Shown here in pieces: positions 16,585 to 25,801 of a stretch of DNA of 64,000 nucleotides (position 1 is its first letter; every line of letters starts with the position of its first letter). The notes beneath the pieces are model-generated. The model did not search any database and had not been told where the DNA came from. It was given only the letters and a program-made list of their open reading frames with translations. Both the position numbers and the translations under genes were made by a program. This DNA comes from an uncultured Paracoccaceae bacterium (GTDB lineage Bacteria > Pseudomonadota > Alphaproteobacteria > Rhodobacterales > Rhodobacteraceae). The DNA lies in NCBI GenBank assembly GCA_947493255.1, contig CANLQK010000007.1, positions 248,001 to 312,000 of the forward strand. The letters are read 5' to 3'.

Positions 16585-17732
16585 TGAGCCGCTTTCGCAG
16601 CACTCAGTTCCCCTAGAACAGCTTTTGTATCGGCCCCTAAAATCGGTGGCGTTGTACCAATTGGATTGGGCTTGCCGTCGAATATAAGCGGTGATCCGAA
16701 GGTTTTTGTTTCTACACCATTTGGCAATGTCAGATCCTGAACATAACCCATATGCGTCACTTGGGGGTCTGCTAATGCTTGGGAATATGTGTTGATGGGG
16801 CTTGATGGAACGCCCGCTGCCGCAAAGGCATCCAGCCAGTACTGAACCGTTTTCGTTGCAAACACATCTTCTAAAACTGCCAGCAACTCTTGTTGGTTGG
16901 CAGCCCTTTGTGTTGGGTTTGCGAACCGGTCTACGTTGACGAGATCCTGCCGCCCAACAACCCCGCAGACCGAAGCCCACAGCTTGTTGTTGCCGGCAGC
17001 CATTCCAAAATAACCATCCTGCGCTTTGAACGCCTGATAGGGCGCGTTGCGCGGGTGCGCTGATCCCAATTTACGCGGATCTTTTCCCGTGCCAAAATAT
17101 TCGCTGGTTTGTAGCGCGCCAATTGCAAGTGTTGCCCCTAGCATCGCAATATCAATATGCGTTCCCTGACCTGTTTCCTTTGCGCTATGAAGCGCCGACA
17201 CAAGGCCATATGCACCGTATAGTCCAGATACGAAATCACACAGGGGAACGCCGCATTTTACGGGTGCTCCGCCTGGTTCACCAGTAATGCTCATGACACC
17301 AGCCATGGCTTGCATCGTTAAATCAAAACCGCCTTCACGAGAACGGGGGCCCGATTGGCCAAAAGCCGAGATCGAACAATAAATTAGTTCCGGTTTCACT
17401 TTGGACATCTCTTCATATCCGATCCCATTGCGATCCATCACCCCTGGGCGAAAATTTTCTATCACGGCATCTGCTGACAGGATGAGATCGCGCGCGGCGC
17501 GGACGCCTTCCTCCGACTTCAAGTCTAGAACAACGGATTTTTTGCCACGGTTGATCGACGCAAAGTTCTCCGAGTACCCATCTGAAATTGGCGGCCATGA
17601 TCGCATCGCGTCGCCCTGATTTCGTTCTACCTTGATCAGATCGGCGCCCATATCAGCAAGCAACATTCCACAAAACGGCCCAGCGGCCACCTCGCAAAAT
17701 TCGATAATCGTAATGTCTTGAAGAGGTCGCAT
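16581..17732 (-). CDS. CaiB/BaiF family (class III) CoA-transferase
   Basis: 383 residues. N-terminal ITIIEFCEVAAGPFCGMLLADMG-like block, GADLIKVER, NRGKKSVVLDLK, ENFRPGVMDRNGIGYE, and GGFDLTMQAMAG with the likely acyl-carrying Asp. ATG 17732 follows AAAGGAC at a good distance; the open frame continues 13 codons upstream. It is the first enzyme gene of the nitrile hydratase operon. I infer that it transfers CoA to the acid formed by nitrile hydratase plus amidase. Confidence 0.85.
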   Translation of the reverse strand: MRPLQDITIIEFCEVAAGPFCGMLLADMGADLIKVERNQGDAMRSWPPISDGYSENFASINRGKKSVVLDLKSEEGVRAARDLILSADAVIENFRPGVMDRNGIGYEEMSKVKPELIYCSISAFGQSGPRSREGGFDLTMQAMAGVMSITGEPGGAPVKCGVPLCDFVSGLYGAYGLVSALHSAKETGQGTHIDIAMLGATLAIGALQTSEYFGTGKDPRKLGSAHPRNAPYQAFKAQDGYFGMAAGNNKLWASVCGVVGRQDLVNVDRFANPTQRAANQQELLAVLEDVFATKTVQYWLDAFAAAGVPSSPINTYSQALADPQVTHMGYVQDLTLPNGVETKTFGSPLIFDGKPNPIGTTPPILGADTKAVLGELSAAKAAQ

Positions 17733-17806
17733 ATTTTGTCCTTTAGCAATACCTAGCCATTCGCAGAACAAAATTGCTCTGCGTCGACACGGTCGGTGTT
17801 GTTTTT

Positions 17807-18646
17807 CTAGGCGGCTGAGTGGGCCCTGGAAGATATTGGTTTAGAAAGCGATGCGCTGGATCCCAGTATCTCCCACGCCTGCTCTGAGGCCCCCATGGCG
17901 AGCGATAATTGTTTTGCTTGGGACACTACATTCGGGGCGATGGTCTCTAATTCTTGGGCATCAAGGCGACTGGCTGGCCCGGAAATTCCGATTGCGGCAA
18001 CCACCTTGCCATTCCCGTCAGCAATTGGTGCGGCCAACCCCAGAACATCGGCTCGCCATTCACCGCGGTTGATTGCATATTTTTGGGTCCGTATGCGCGA
18101 CGCTTCTGTTTCGAATCTCTCAACCGTACTGATCGTCTTTTGGGTAAACACCTCGGCGTCCGCCAAAGTGTTCCGCCATACCCCAGGGTCTTCGAACGCC
18201 AGCATTGCCTTGCCCGTTGCCGTGCAATAAGCGGGCGCGCGGCCACCCAATTGTGTGTATGCTCTGACTGGCTCTGAGCTCTCGATTTTATCGAGGTAAA
18301 GAACTTCGCCGCGTTGGAGCTCTGAAAGGTGGACTGTTTCGCGCGTTATTCGAGCCAAATCCTCCATCATCGGTCGCGCCATTTGCCGAACGTTAAGCCG
18401 AGAAACGACTAGGCTGCCATATTCCCACAAGCGTAGACTTGCTCGATAGTTGCCTGACCCGCTCGCTTCAACGTAACCCAGCTCAATAAAGGTCTGCAGC
18501 AACCGATGAACGTTACTCTTTCCTAATCCAGTACCCTCAGACAGCGCCGTCACTCCCATTGGGATCTCGCTGCGAGCCAATACCTCGAGGACGTTGAACG
18601 CCTTTACTACCGATTTATCCAAAACTTCCTCCAATAAGGGGTGCAC
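17807..18646 (-). CDS. IclR family transcriptional regulator
   Basis: 279 residues. N-terminal winged helix with MGVTALSEGTGLGKSNVHRL (about residues 30-49) and an RLWEYGSLVV linker. The effector domain contains CTATGKAMLAF and RGEWRADVLGLAAPI. It precedes the CoA-transferase gene by 74 bp on the same strand and diverges from the small-peptide/aldoxime dehydratase unit. Half-sites of IclR type lie at 13025, 13115 and 18822, so it probably controls both units; the effector may be an oxime, nitrile, amide or acid. Confidence 0.85.
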   Translation of the reverse strand: MHPLLEEVLDKSVVKAFNVLEVLARSEIPMGVTALSEGTGLGKSNVHRLLQTFIELGYVEASGSGNYRASLRLWEYGSLVVSRLNVRQMARPMMEDLARITRETVHLSELQRGEVLYLDKIESSEPVRAYTQLGGRAPAYCTATGKAMLAFEDPGVWRNTLADAEVFTQKTISTVERFETEASRIRTQKYAINRGEWRADVLGLAAPIADGNGKVVAAIGISGPASRLDAQELETIAPNVVSQAKQLSLAMGASEQAWEILGSSASLSKPISSRAHSAA

Positions 18647-18811
18647 TTCGGATCAATACTATACTCGAAGTGCGTCGTGTCAATGCCTTTCCATTATTTG
18701 ATATCGCGTTCTAAATTTAACATTCCAAGCGCCCCTTGGCTGGGATGTGCACGTTTATCATACCTTTATTCAGTTATGATCCGTGTCGGAATTTAGGTGC
18801 AAGAATCTCTG

Positions 18812-18846
18812 TTGACATTTTTGGAATGCAGTTCTAGATAGTGGAA
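18812..18846 (+). promoter_or_regulatory. Strong promoter overlapped by an IclR-type operator
   Basis: TTGACA (18812-18817), 17-base spacer, TAGATA (18835-18840). The operator reads TGGAA-N5-TTCTA-N5-TGGAA (18822-18846) and covers the -10. The same half-site order and the same -10 offset occur on the minus strand at 13049-13025. Confidence 0.7.
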
Positions 18847-18877
18847 AAATAAGCAAACTATACACCAAGGAAATAAC

Positions 18878-18967
18878 ATGACCCTTTTAGGATTCTTGTC
18901 TGCTTTTGCGATCGTATTGGCGGCGGCATATCTAGCCATTTCTATCGGAATTCTGGTGTTGTTGTGA
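18878..18967 (+). CDS. 29-residue single-span membrane peptide
   Basis: ATG 18878 has AAGG seven bases upstream and the frame ends at TGA 18965-18967. The product is almost wholly hydrophobic (LLGFLSAFAIVLAAAYLAIS in the middle) and would cross the membrane once. It is the first reading frame after the IclR-controlled promoter and precedes the aldoxime dehydratase gene by 79 bp. It may be a small subunit or partner of the permease two genes on, or have a regulatory role. Too short for homology claims. Confidence 0.6.
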   Translation: MTLLGFLSAFAIVLAAAYLAISIGILVLL

Positions 18968-19046
18968 GGGTGCGGTCGCGATCCTGGTTGGCTCTTGGGT
19001 GCGTCATACTGCTGCCTACCGAAATTTTTTCCGTTGATGCTTTAGC

Positions 19047-20075
19047 ATGAATGACGCGAAACCCACCCGTATCTACCCTTTGCGTAAGCCTGACGATCAT
19101 TGCCCTGTGGTGCAAAGATACTCTTCCTCGTTGGATTCTTCGGTGAGCTATGTTCGGGTCGTCGTGTTTGGCCAGCAAGGCCAAGTAGACGGATTCCAAA
19201 GTCTTCTGCGCCACCTCTTTGCGAGCCAAAACGCCCCGGATCATCGTGATGCTGCACAGTATACTGACCCTCAAGGCGTGAAGAGTATTTTCACGGTCTC
19301 TTATTGGCTTGACCCCATCAGCTATAGTGGATGGCGCGCGGATTTTGATGCCTGGCTTGCAACGCAAGACCCAAAGGAGGCGGATAACGGCTATTGGATT
19401 GAGACTTTTTCGGTGCCGACGCCTTATCGCGAGACTATTGCATTTAGAGAATACCTTCGTGGCCTATCGGCCTGTCCCTACTCCACAATCGAACCGATTG
19501 AAGAAAGCGCATATTGGGGTGCAGCACGAGATCGCTTTGCTGCCTCTGCATATGACACCCTGGGCCCCGCCGATGATCAATGCCTGAGCGCAGACACGGA
19601 TCGCGACACACGCGGCAAGGTATTGCGCGTCGTAGGCTTTCCAAACAATCTTTGTGTCATTCGATCGGGTGTTTCATGGGCCTCATGCGGCGAAGAGCAA
19701 CTGGAAAGCTATCAAAAGAACTTAGCCCCTAAACTTGACGCAGGCATGCAGTACTTACGCGACAACCCTGCGGAAACTGGCTGTGCATCGCTTCGGCAAG
19801 TCAGCTATTTGAATGCAGACGGGACTGAAGCCGCGGAAGCGTTCTCATTAGGTTTCTTCCTGAGCTTCAGTCACCTTGAACAATGGGCCGAACACCATCC
19901 ATCCCACTTGGCTATCTATACAAAAGCACTCGCCGAACGAAAGAAGTATCAGGAACATCTTGAACTCAAAACGTATCATGAAATTTATGTTCTGAGTGAC
20001 GACGCTGAATTTCTATATTTCAACTGCCACCCCAGTACTGGGCTGCTCCCTTACTTTGAAAACAGTCAGGCTTAA
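19047..20075 (+). CDS. oxd: Heme-dependent aldoxime dehydratase (phenylacetaldoxime dehydratase family)
   Basis: 342 residues. It has the family's N-terminal region with HCPVVQRYSS, the central SYWLDPISYSGW and FSVPTPYRETIAF segments, a distal-side SFSHLEQWAEHHPSHLAIY segment, and YHEIYVL with the probable heme-ligand His at 311. These enzymes dehydrate an aldoxime to a nitrile in the cytoplasm using ferrous heme bound directly to substrate. It diverges from the nitrile hydratase operon and shares an IclR-type operator system, giving an aldoxime to nitrile to amide to acid route. The ribosome site is weak. Confidence 0.85.
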   Translation: MNDAKPTRIYPLRKPDDHCPVVQRYSSSLDSSVSYVRVVVFGQQGQVDGFQSLLRHLFASQNAPDHRDAAQYTDPQGVKSIFTVSYWLDPISYSGWRADFDAWLATQDPKEADNGYWIETFSVPTPYRETIAFREYLRGLSACPYSTIEPIEESAYWGAARDRFAASAYDTLGPADDQCLSADTDRDTRGKVLRVVGFPNNLCVIRSGVSWASCGEEQLESYQKNLAPKLDAGMQYLRDNPAETGCASLRQVSYLNADGTEAAEAFSLGFFLSFSHLEQWAEHHPSHLAIYTKALAERKKYQEHLELKTYHEIYVLSDDAEFLYFNCHPSTGLLPYFENSQA

Positions 20076-20080
20076 CCAAG

Positions 20081-21166
20081 ATGAAAAACTGGCAAGCTGC
20101 GCACCTCATGCCAGGGGTGTTGATCTGCTTAATCGTTGCAACAGCCGCACGGTTTCTTTCAGATCACTACGCCGCACCTACTATGCTATTTGCTCTTCTT
20201 CTGGGGTTGAGTCTGCATTTCTTGGTGGACGATGAAAAAGCTGCACCGGGAATAAAGTTCGCGGCGGCAGATCTGTTGAAATTGGGCGTTGCGTTGCTGG
20301 GCCTGCGGATCACGCTAACCGACATTGGCGATCTAGGGGCGGAGACAATTGGCCTCGTTATTGGGGGCGTGATCTTCACCATATCGGTTGGCATTGCTGT
20401 CTCGTTGCTATTTGGAAAAAATATCAATTTCGGCGTTTTGTCCGGCGGTGCGGTCGGTATCTGCGGGGCTTCAGCGGCCTTGGCCATTTCAGCGGTGTTG
20501 CCCGCGTCTGAAACGCATGAACGCGATACCGCCTTCATTGTGGTCGCCGTCACAACTCTCTCTACAATCTCAATGATTCTCTATCCAATCTTGGGACAGG
20601 GCTTGGGATTAGACGACCAGCACATTGGCATCCTTTTGGGGTTAACAATCCACGATGTTGCGCAAGTCGTCGGGGCAGGGTTTTCTGTTTCCGAAGAAGC
20701 GGGCAATACCGCAACCCTCATTAAGCTGTTTCGTGTATCACTTCTCGTACCTGTTATCATACTGATTTCTTTTGGATTTCGCAATCAAACGGCACAAAAA
20801 AGCCGCAACGGCGTTCCTTGGTTCGTTTATGGGTTCGCATTCGCGATCGTGCTCAACAGCCTGGGGTTCCTACCTGAACCGATCAGGGCGTTGCTCGCGA
20901 CAATATCAACATGGCTATTGGTGATCGGCATTGTCGGGATCGGCATGAAAACCTCACTGAAAAGCCTAGGCAAAGTCGGGGGGGCGGCGCTCGGTATCGT
21001 TTGCTTAGAAACGGTGCTGCTTTTTGCAGTGGTGGCAGCCATCCTCGCACTTTCGCAACCAAATACGCTGGACATCCTATCCAAAGGAAATCTGCACGCC
21101 GAACCAGGGGCCTGCGGAATGGCGATCAGTGACGCGGCTCATGCGAGCTTCGGACCAAGTAACTGA
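20081..21166 (+). CDS. YeiH/UPF0324 family membrane transporter
   Basis: 361 residues with about ten transmembrane segments. SGGAVGICGASAALAISAVLP (about residues 126-146) and LGLTIHDVAQVVGAGFSVSE are signature segments of the YeiH (putative sulfate exporter) family. It starts 5 bases after the aldoxime dehydratase stop. The context suggests transport of a pathway compound or an inorganic ion such as cyanide-type or sulfur anions, but this is speculation. The last 30 residues (after about 330) are hydrophilic and may be an extension. Confidence 0.8.
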   Translation: MKNWQAAHLMPGVLICLIVATAARFLSDHYAAPTMLFALLLGLSLHFLVDDEKAAPGIKFAAADLLKLGVALLGLRITLTDIGDLGAETIGLVIGGVIFTISVGIAVSLLFGKNINFGVLSGGAVGICGASAALAISAVLPASETHERDTAFIVVAVTTLSTISMILYPILGQGLGLDDQHIGILLGLTIHDVAQVVGAGFSVSEEAGNTATLIKLFRVSLLVPVIILISFGFRNQTAQKSRNGVPWFVYGFAFAIVLNSLGFLPEPIRALLATISTWLLVIGIVGIGMKTSLKSLGKVGGAALGIVCLETVLLFAVVAAILALSQPNTLDILSKGNLHAEPGACGMAISDAAHASFGPSN

Positions 21167-21247
21167 AATGTAAAAGAGTTTTTCAATCGCAACCAAAGAA
21201 AACCATCTGGGCGCGAACTGCGACCCACAAAATACTAGGAAAGAAAC

Positions 21248-22708
21248 GTGACTAAACAGCCAAAACTAACGACCTCTTTCGGGGCACCTGTGCCAGACAA
21301 CCAAAACATTATGACGACAGGACCACGTGGCCCTGCGCTTCTTCAGGATGTTTGGTTTCTTGAAAAAATGGCGCATTTTGACCGCGAAGTGATCCCTGAA
21401 CGCCGTATGCATGCCAAAGGTTCGGCGGCCTATGGGACCTTTACGGTGACCCATGACATTACAAAATACACCCGTGCAAAGGTTTTCTCGGAAGTTGGTA
21501 AGAAGACCGAAATGTTCTTGCGGTTTTCAACTGTAGCCGGTGAACGCGGCGCGGCTGACGCCGAGCGCGACATTCGTGGGTTTGCGGTGAAGTTTTACAC
21601 CGAAGAAGGTAACTGGGATTTGGTTGGCAATAACACTCCGGTGTTCTTCTTACGGGACCCGATGAAATTCCCCGACCTGAACCACGCCGTAAAACGTGAT
21701 CCACGTACGAACATGCGGAGTGCCGATAACAATTGGGATTTTTGGACAAACTTGCCCGAAGCTTTGCACCAAGTCACAATCGTGATGTCAGATCGCGGGC
21801 TTCCTGCAACCTACCGCCACATGGACGGTTTCGGCAGCCACACCTTTAGCTTCATAAATGCCGATAATGAACGGTATTGGGTCAAGTTCCACTTTAAAAC
21901 GCGGCAAGGCATCAAGAACCTGACCGATGCAGAGGCGGCGCAAGTGGTTGCTGAGGACCGCGAAAGCCACCAGCGCGATCTTTACGAAAGCATCGAGAGC
22001 GGTGATTTTCCAAAGTGGATACTCTCTGTTCAAATCATGCCAGAGAAGGACGCGGGCAGCTATCACGTTAACCCATTTGATCTAACCAAAGTCTGGCCGC
22101 ACGCAGATTATCCTCTGATCGAAGTGGGCGAGATGGAATTGAACTGTAACCCTGAAAATTACCATGCTGAGGTCGAGCAATCCGCATTCGCACCGTCCAA
22201 CGTCGTGCCGGGGATTAGCTTCTCACCGGACAAAATGCTTCAAGGTCGGCTTTTTTCCTATGGCGACACGCAACGTCACCGTTTGGGTGTCAACCATGCC
22301 CAAATTCCAGTGAATGCCCCACGTTGCCCCGTTCATTCGTACCACCGTGATGGCGGCATGCGCATCGATGGTAATTCTGGGTCACGTATTGGGTACGAGC
22401 CAAACATGCACGGCGAATGGCAAGAGCAGCCAGATTTCTCCGAGCCACCTCTGACGATAGAAGGTTCGGCGGACCACTGGAACCATCGGGAAGACGATGA
22501 TTATTACTCTCAGCCGGGCAACCTGTTCCGTTTGATGTCTTCAGAGCAGCAGCAGGTTTTGTTCGAAAACACAGGCCGTAGCCTTGGTGGTGCACGGATT
22601 GAAATCCAACACCGTCACCTGCGCAATTGCCACCGTGCCGATCCTGCCTACGCTCTCGGCGTTGCAAAAGCACTCGGTGTGGACATGGCGGATGTAAGCG
22701 ACCTCTAA
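21248..22708 (+). CDS. katA: Monofunctional heme catalase
   Basis: 486 residues, the small-subunit length. The active-site His lies in [15 protein letters not shown] (about residue 58), the Asn in DNNWDFW-like and [13 protein letters not shown] blocks, and the proximal heme Tyr in [14 protein letters not shown] (about 338). It breaks down hydrogen peroxide. GTG start with GGAAAG upstream. It stands alone between the permease and the XRE regulator; oxidases of this island that release peroxide would make it useful. Confidence 0.92.
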   Translation: MTKQPKLTTSFGAPVPDNQNIMTTGPRGPALLQDVWFLEKMAHFDREVIPERRMHAKGSAAYGTFTVTHDITKYTRAKVFSEVGKKTEMFLRFSTVAGERGAADAERDIRGFAVKFYTEEGNWDLVGNNTPVFFLRDPMKFPDLNHAVKRDPRTNMRSADNNWDFWTNLPEALHQVTIVMSDRGLPATYRHMDGFGSHTFSFINADNERYWVKFHFKTRQGIKNLTDAEAAQVVAEDRESHQRDLYESIESGDFPKWILSVQIMPEKDAGSYHVNPFDLTKVWPHADYPLIEVGEMELNCNPENYHAEVEQSAFAPSNVVPGISFSPDKMLQGRLFSYGDTQRHRLGVNHAQIPVNAPRCPVHSYHRDGGMRIDGNSGSRIGYEPNMHGEWQEQPDFSEPPLTIEGSADHWNHREDDDYYSQPGNLFRLMSSEQQQVLFENTGRSLGGARIEIQHRHLRNCHRADPAYALGVAKALGVDMADVSDL

Positions 22709-22831
22709 GGCCCTCTTTTTGAACTAATCCGTCTGCGTTGACATTTGTTGGCGCGGGCGGACCCCGATTGCGGGGAAGAACCTATTCCTAGATACGTTCT
22801 TCCTTGCGACGCATGACTGCAATTCTGTATT

Positions 22832-22849
22832 ATCCGCTATTATGGAAAA
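22832..22849. promoter_or_regulatory. Operator-like site at the XRE regulator start
   Basis: ATCCGCTATTATGGA (22832-22846) runs across the start codon of the XRE-cupin gene. The same motif with two A/T changes appears inverted at 23441-23455 before kbl. This suggests autoregulation plus control of tdh-kbl. Confidence 0.5.
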
Positions 22850-23399
22850 CACCGACGCAATATTATCTCTCCTCCCAACCCGATTAAAGGCGGCGCGCCG
22901 CGCCAAGGGCTTGTCTCTTGATGCTGTGGCCAAATTATCGGGGGTGTCCCGCAGTATGGTCAGCCAGATCGAACGGGGTGAATCCTCGCCTACGATCTCG
23001 ACCTTGTGGAACCTGACCAAAGCGCTTCAGGTCGATTTCGCAGGGCTGCTGGAAGACGATCAAGACAACCGTGTTGAAGTGCTGCGCAGCGATGATGTTC
23101 CCACAATTGAAAACCATGGTGCAGGGTGTTCGATCCGCATTCTTTCACCCCCCGAACAAGCGGGCCTGCACGAGGTTTATGATCTTCGGTTTGGCAAGGA
23201 TGGTGTGCTCGATAGCCTGCCGCACGCACAGGGTGCGCGAGAGCATTTGACCGTGATTGAAGGGCGCTTGAGCGTGACCAGTGGGGATGCTGTCGAACAG
23301 CTCTCGATCGGGGATACCGCCCGATACGCAGCAGATGTTTCTCATAAGATTAAGGCTGATGGCCCGGCGCGCGCATTCTTGGTGGTGCAAGGGGTTTAG
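22842..23399 (+). CDS. XRE-family regulator with C-terminal cupin domain
   Basis: 185 residues. Helix-turn-helix at about 12-66 (LKAARRAKGLSLDAVAKLSG, SRSMVSQIERGESSPTIST). The cupin sensor domain spans about 95-180 (HLTVIEGRLSV, IGDTARYAADVSHKI). Such regulators commonly control nearby amino-acid or polyamine metabolism genes. It lies 97 bp upstream of kbl-tdh on the same strand. Threonine, glycine or a derivative is the likely effector, by position only. Confidence 0.85.
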   Translation: MENTDAILSLLPTRLKAARRAKGLSLDAVAKLSGVSRSMVSQIERGESSPTISTLWNLTKALQVDFAGLLEDDQDNRVEVLRSDDVPTIENHGAGCSIRILSPPEQAGLHEVYDLRFGKDGVLDSLPHAQGAREHLTVIEGRLSVTSGDAVEQLSIGDTARYAADVSHKIKADGPARAFLVVQGV

Positions 23400-23440
23400 A
23401 AAACTCCCTTATCACGGATTTTTGTGCACTTTAACGTAAA

Positions 23441-23468
23441 TCCATTATTGCGGATTAAATTCCATTAT
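23441..23468. promoter_or_regulatory. Operator-like site upstream of kbl
   Basis: TCCATTATTGCGGAT (23441-23455) is the inverse of the site at 22832. A further TCCATTAT lies at 23461, exactly 20 bp on, so half-sites repeat in phase. It ends about 30 bp before the kbl start. Confidence 0.5.
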
Positions 23469-23496
23469 GACATCACCGCTGGAAACGGAGGGTGTT

Positions 23497-24684
23497 ATGA
23501 CAACCGCATTTCTAGATCACATGACCAAAACGCTTGCCCAGATTGAGGCAGAGGGGATGACCAAACGCGAACGCCTTATCTCCTCCCCGCAAGGGGGGGG
23601 GATCATTGCGAACGGGAAAGCCGTTATCAACCTGTGTGCCAACAACTATCTTGGGTTGGCGGATCATCCTGACCTGATCGATGCAGCCAAGGACGCGATG
23701 AACACCAAGGGATTTGGCATGGCCTCGGTTCGGTTCATTTGTGGCACCCAAGACCTTCACCGAGAGCTCGAACAGAAATTGGCGCGGTTCCTCGGCAAGG
23801 AGGATTCGATCTTGTTTGCCGCTTGTTTTGACGCGAATGGCGGGCTGTTTGAGCCGCTGTTAGGTCCAGAGGACGCGATCATTTCGGATGCTTTAAACCA
23901 CGCATCAATCATCGATGGCATCCGCTTATGTAAAGCGAAACGATACCGCTATGCCAACTCCGATATGGTAGATCTTGAGGCCCAGCTGAAGGCCGCAAAA
24001 GCGGGTGGTGCACGGTTCATCATGATCGCGACGGACGGCGTATTTAGCATGGATGGCTACCTCGCTAACCTACCTGAAATCACCAAACTAGCCGAAAAAT
24101 ACGGCGCCCTTGTCATGGTCGATGATTGCCATTCCACGGGTTTTATGGGGCCACAGGGACAAGGTACGCCTGCGCATTTCGGTGTGGATGTTGATCTCCT
24201 GACAGGGACGCTTGGTAAGGCGCTTGGCGGCGCGATTGGGGGGTATATCGCGGGCCCTCAGCCTGTGATTGATCTCTTGCGCCAACGAGCGCGGCCCTAT
24301 CTTTTCTCAAATTCGTTGCCGCCCTCAATTGTAGCTGCGGGAATCGAAGCGCTTCGATTGATCGAAGAAGGCGATGAGCTGCGCGCGCAATTGTTCGAAA
24401 ACGCCGCCTATTGGCGCGCCGGCCTAACCCGGTTGGGGTTCGACTTACTGCCCGGCGAACATCCGATCATCCCCGTTATGCTGGGCGAAGCGCATTTAGC
24501 GCAAGACATGGCCGCGCGCTTGTTTGAGGAAGGTGTTTACGTCAGCGGATTCTTCTTTCCTGTCGTTCCGCGCGGGCAAGCGCGCATTCGCACACAGATG
24601 AACGCAGCCCTGACGAAAGCGGATTTGGATCGCGCGCTGTCAGCGTTTGAGGTCGCAGGCCGGGCCCTTGGAGTGATAAAATGA
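23497..24684 (+). CDS. kbl: Glycine C-acetyltransferase (2-amino-3-ketobutyrate CoA ligase)
   Basis: 395 residues, a PLP enzyme of the alpha-oxoamine synthase family. The PLP-binding Lys is in [17 protein letters not shown] (about residue 243), with [17 protein letters not shown] and SNSLPPSIV as further signatures. It splits 2-amino-3-ketobutyrate with CoA into glycine and acetyl-CoA. ATG 23497 has GGAGGG upstream; an in-frame ATG 30 bases earlier has none. It overlaps tdh by 4 bases and together they turn threonine into glycine. Confidence 0.9.
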   Translation: MTTAFLDHMTKTLAQIEAEGMTKRERLISSPQGGGIIANGKAVINLCANNYLGLADHPDLIDAAKDAMNTKGFGMASVRFICGTQDLHRELEQKLARFLGKEDSILFAACFDANGGLFEPLLGPEDAIISDALNHASIIDGIRLCKAKRYRYANSDMVDLEAQLKAAKAGGARFIMIATDGVFSMDGYLANLPEITKLAEKYGALVMVDDCHSTGFMGPQGQGTPAHFGVDVDLLTGTLGKALGGAIGGYIAGPQPVIDLLRQRARPYLFSNSLPPSIVAAGIEALRLIEEGDELRAQLFENAAYWRAGLTRLGFDLLPGEHPIIPVMLGEAHLAQDMAARLFEEGVYVSGFFFPVVPRGQARIRTQMNAALTKADLDRALSAFEVAGRALGVIK

Positions 24685-25724
24685 CCAATGAAATGAAAGT
24701 ACTTGTCAAAGCACATGCACGCGAAGGGCTTTGGCTGCAAACGGCACCCATGCCAGAGATCGGGCCGGACGACGTGCTGATCCGGATCAATAAAACAGGG
24801 ATTTGCGGCACCGATATCCACATCTGGAATTGGGATGAATGGGCGCAGAAAACGGTTCCTGTACCCCTGATCACGGGGCATGAATTTGCCGGTGAAATCG
24901 TTGAACTGGGCCGGAACGTCGAGGGCCTTGCGTTGGGCCAAAGGTGTAGTGGCGAAGGGCATCTAATCGGCAAACAATCCCGCCAAAGCCGTGCGGGGAA
25001 ATTCCACCTCGACCCGCAAACGCGCGGCATCGGCGTGAACGAGCAAGGCGCGTTTGCTGAGTGTCTGTGTCTGCCTGCGTTCAATGTGGTGCCGTTGCCA
25101 GATGAAATCAGCGACGATATTGGCGCGATCCTCGACCCCCTTGGGAACGCTGTTCATACGGCTTTGTCGTTTGATCTGGTGGGCGAGGATGTGTTGATTA
25201 CCGGCGCTGGCCCGATTGGGATCATGGCGGCGGCCGTTGCCCGCCACGCGGGGGCGCGCAATGTGGTGATCACCGACATCAACCAAGATCGGCTTGATCT
25301 TGCAGCCAAGGTTGCTGATGTAGTTCCGGTAAACGTGACCACAGATGATCTGGCCGACATTCAGGCGCAGCTGCAGATTACGCAGGGCTTTGATGTTGGG
25401 TTGGAAATGTCTGGCAACCAGATTGCGCTGGATCAGATGGTCGAGGCTATGGTGATGGGCGGGCGCATTGCGCTGTTGGGGATCCCGCCGGGCAAAAGCC
25501 CTGTGGATTGGAGCCGGATTGTATTCAAAGCCATCACGATAAAGGGCATCTATGGACGAGAGATTTTCGAGACGTGGTACAAGATGATTGCCATGTTGCA
25601 AAACGGGTTGGATGTATCAGGCGTCATCACCCACCGCTTTGGAGTACAGGATTACGCCGAAGGATTCGCCGCGATGAAGTCCGGACACTCAGGAAAGGTC
25701 GTGCTTGATTGGACTGCCCTCTAA
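24681..25724 (+). CDS. tdh: L-threonine 3-dehydrogenase lacking the structural zinc site
   Basis: 347 residues, a medium-chain dehydrogenase very similar in layout to E. coli Tdh. Catalytic zinc ligands are kept (Cys42 in GICGTD, His67-Glu68 in GHEF), as is the NAD motif [13 protein letters not shown]. The loop that in E. coli holds the structural zinc with four Cys has Gly97, Ser100, Ser103 and Asp111 instead, while its neighbours GEGH and GIGVN are conserved. It oxidises threonine to 2-amino-3-ketobutyrate for Kbl. Activity probably remains because only the structural site is lost. Confidence 0.88.
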   Translation: MTNEMKVLVKAHAREGLWLQTAPMPEIGPDDVLIRINKTGICGTDIHIWNWDEWAQKTVPVPLITGHEFAGEIVELGRNVEGLALGQRCSGEGHLIGKQSRQSRAGKFHLDPQTRGIGVNEQGAFAECLCLPAFNVVPLPDEISDDIGAILDPLGNAVHTALSFDLVGEDVLITGAGPIGIMAAAVARHAGARNVVITDINQDRLDLAAKVADVVPVNVTTDDLADIQAQLQITQGFDVGLEMSGNQIALDQMVEAMVMGGRIALLGIPPGKSPVDWSRIVFKAITIKGIYGREIFETWYKMIAMLQNGLDVSGVITHRFGVQDYAEGFAAMKSGHSGKVVLDWTAL

Positions 25725-25739
25725 ATTTGGATGGGCTCA

Positions 25740-25799
25740 GGGGGGGCTAAAAACGACGCATCGCTTCAATTTTGCACGGGTCACGCCCCCCCCAAAAAA
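25740..25799. terminator. GC-rich inverted repeat between convergent tdh and usp genes
   Basis: A run of seven G then C at 25740-25747 pairs with GCCCCCCC from 25785, with a 37-base loop, followed by seven A on the plus strand. Read from the minus strand it begins after a T-rich segment. It probably ends transcription from one or both sides. Confidence 0.45.
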
Positions 25800-25801
25800 A
25801 C

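Noticed and set aside
15835..16980. 381-residue version of the enoyl-CoA hydratase
   Set aside because: The first 132 codons lie inside the CoA-transferase gene and do not resemble the family; ATG 16584 gives a 4-base overlap.
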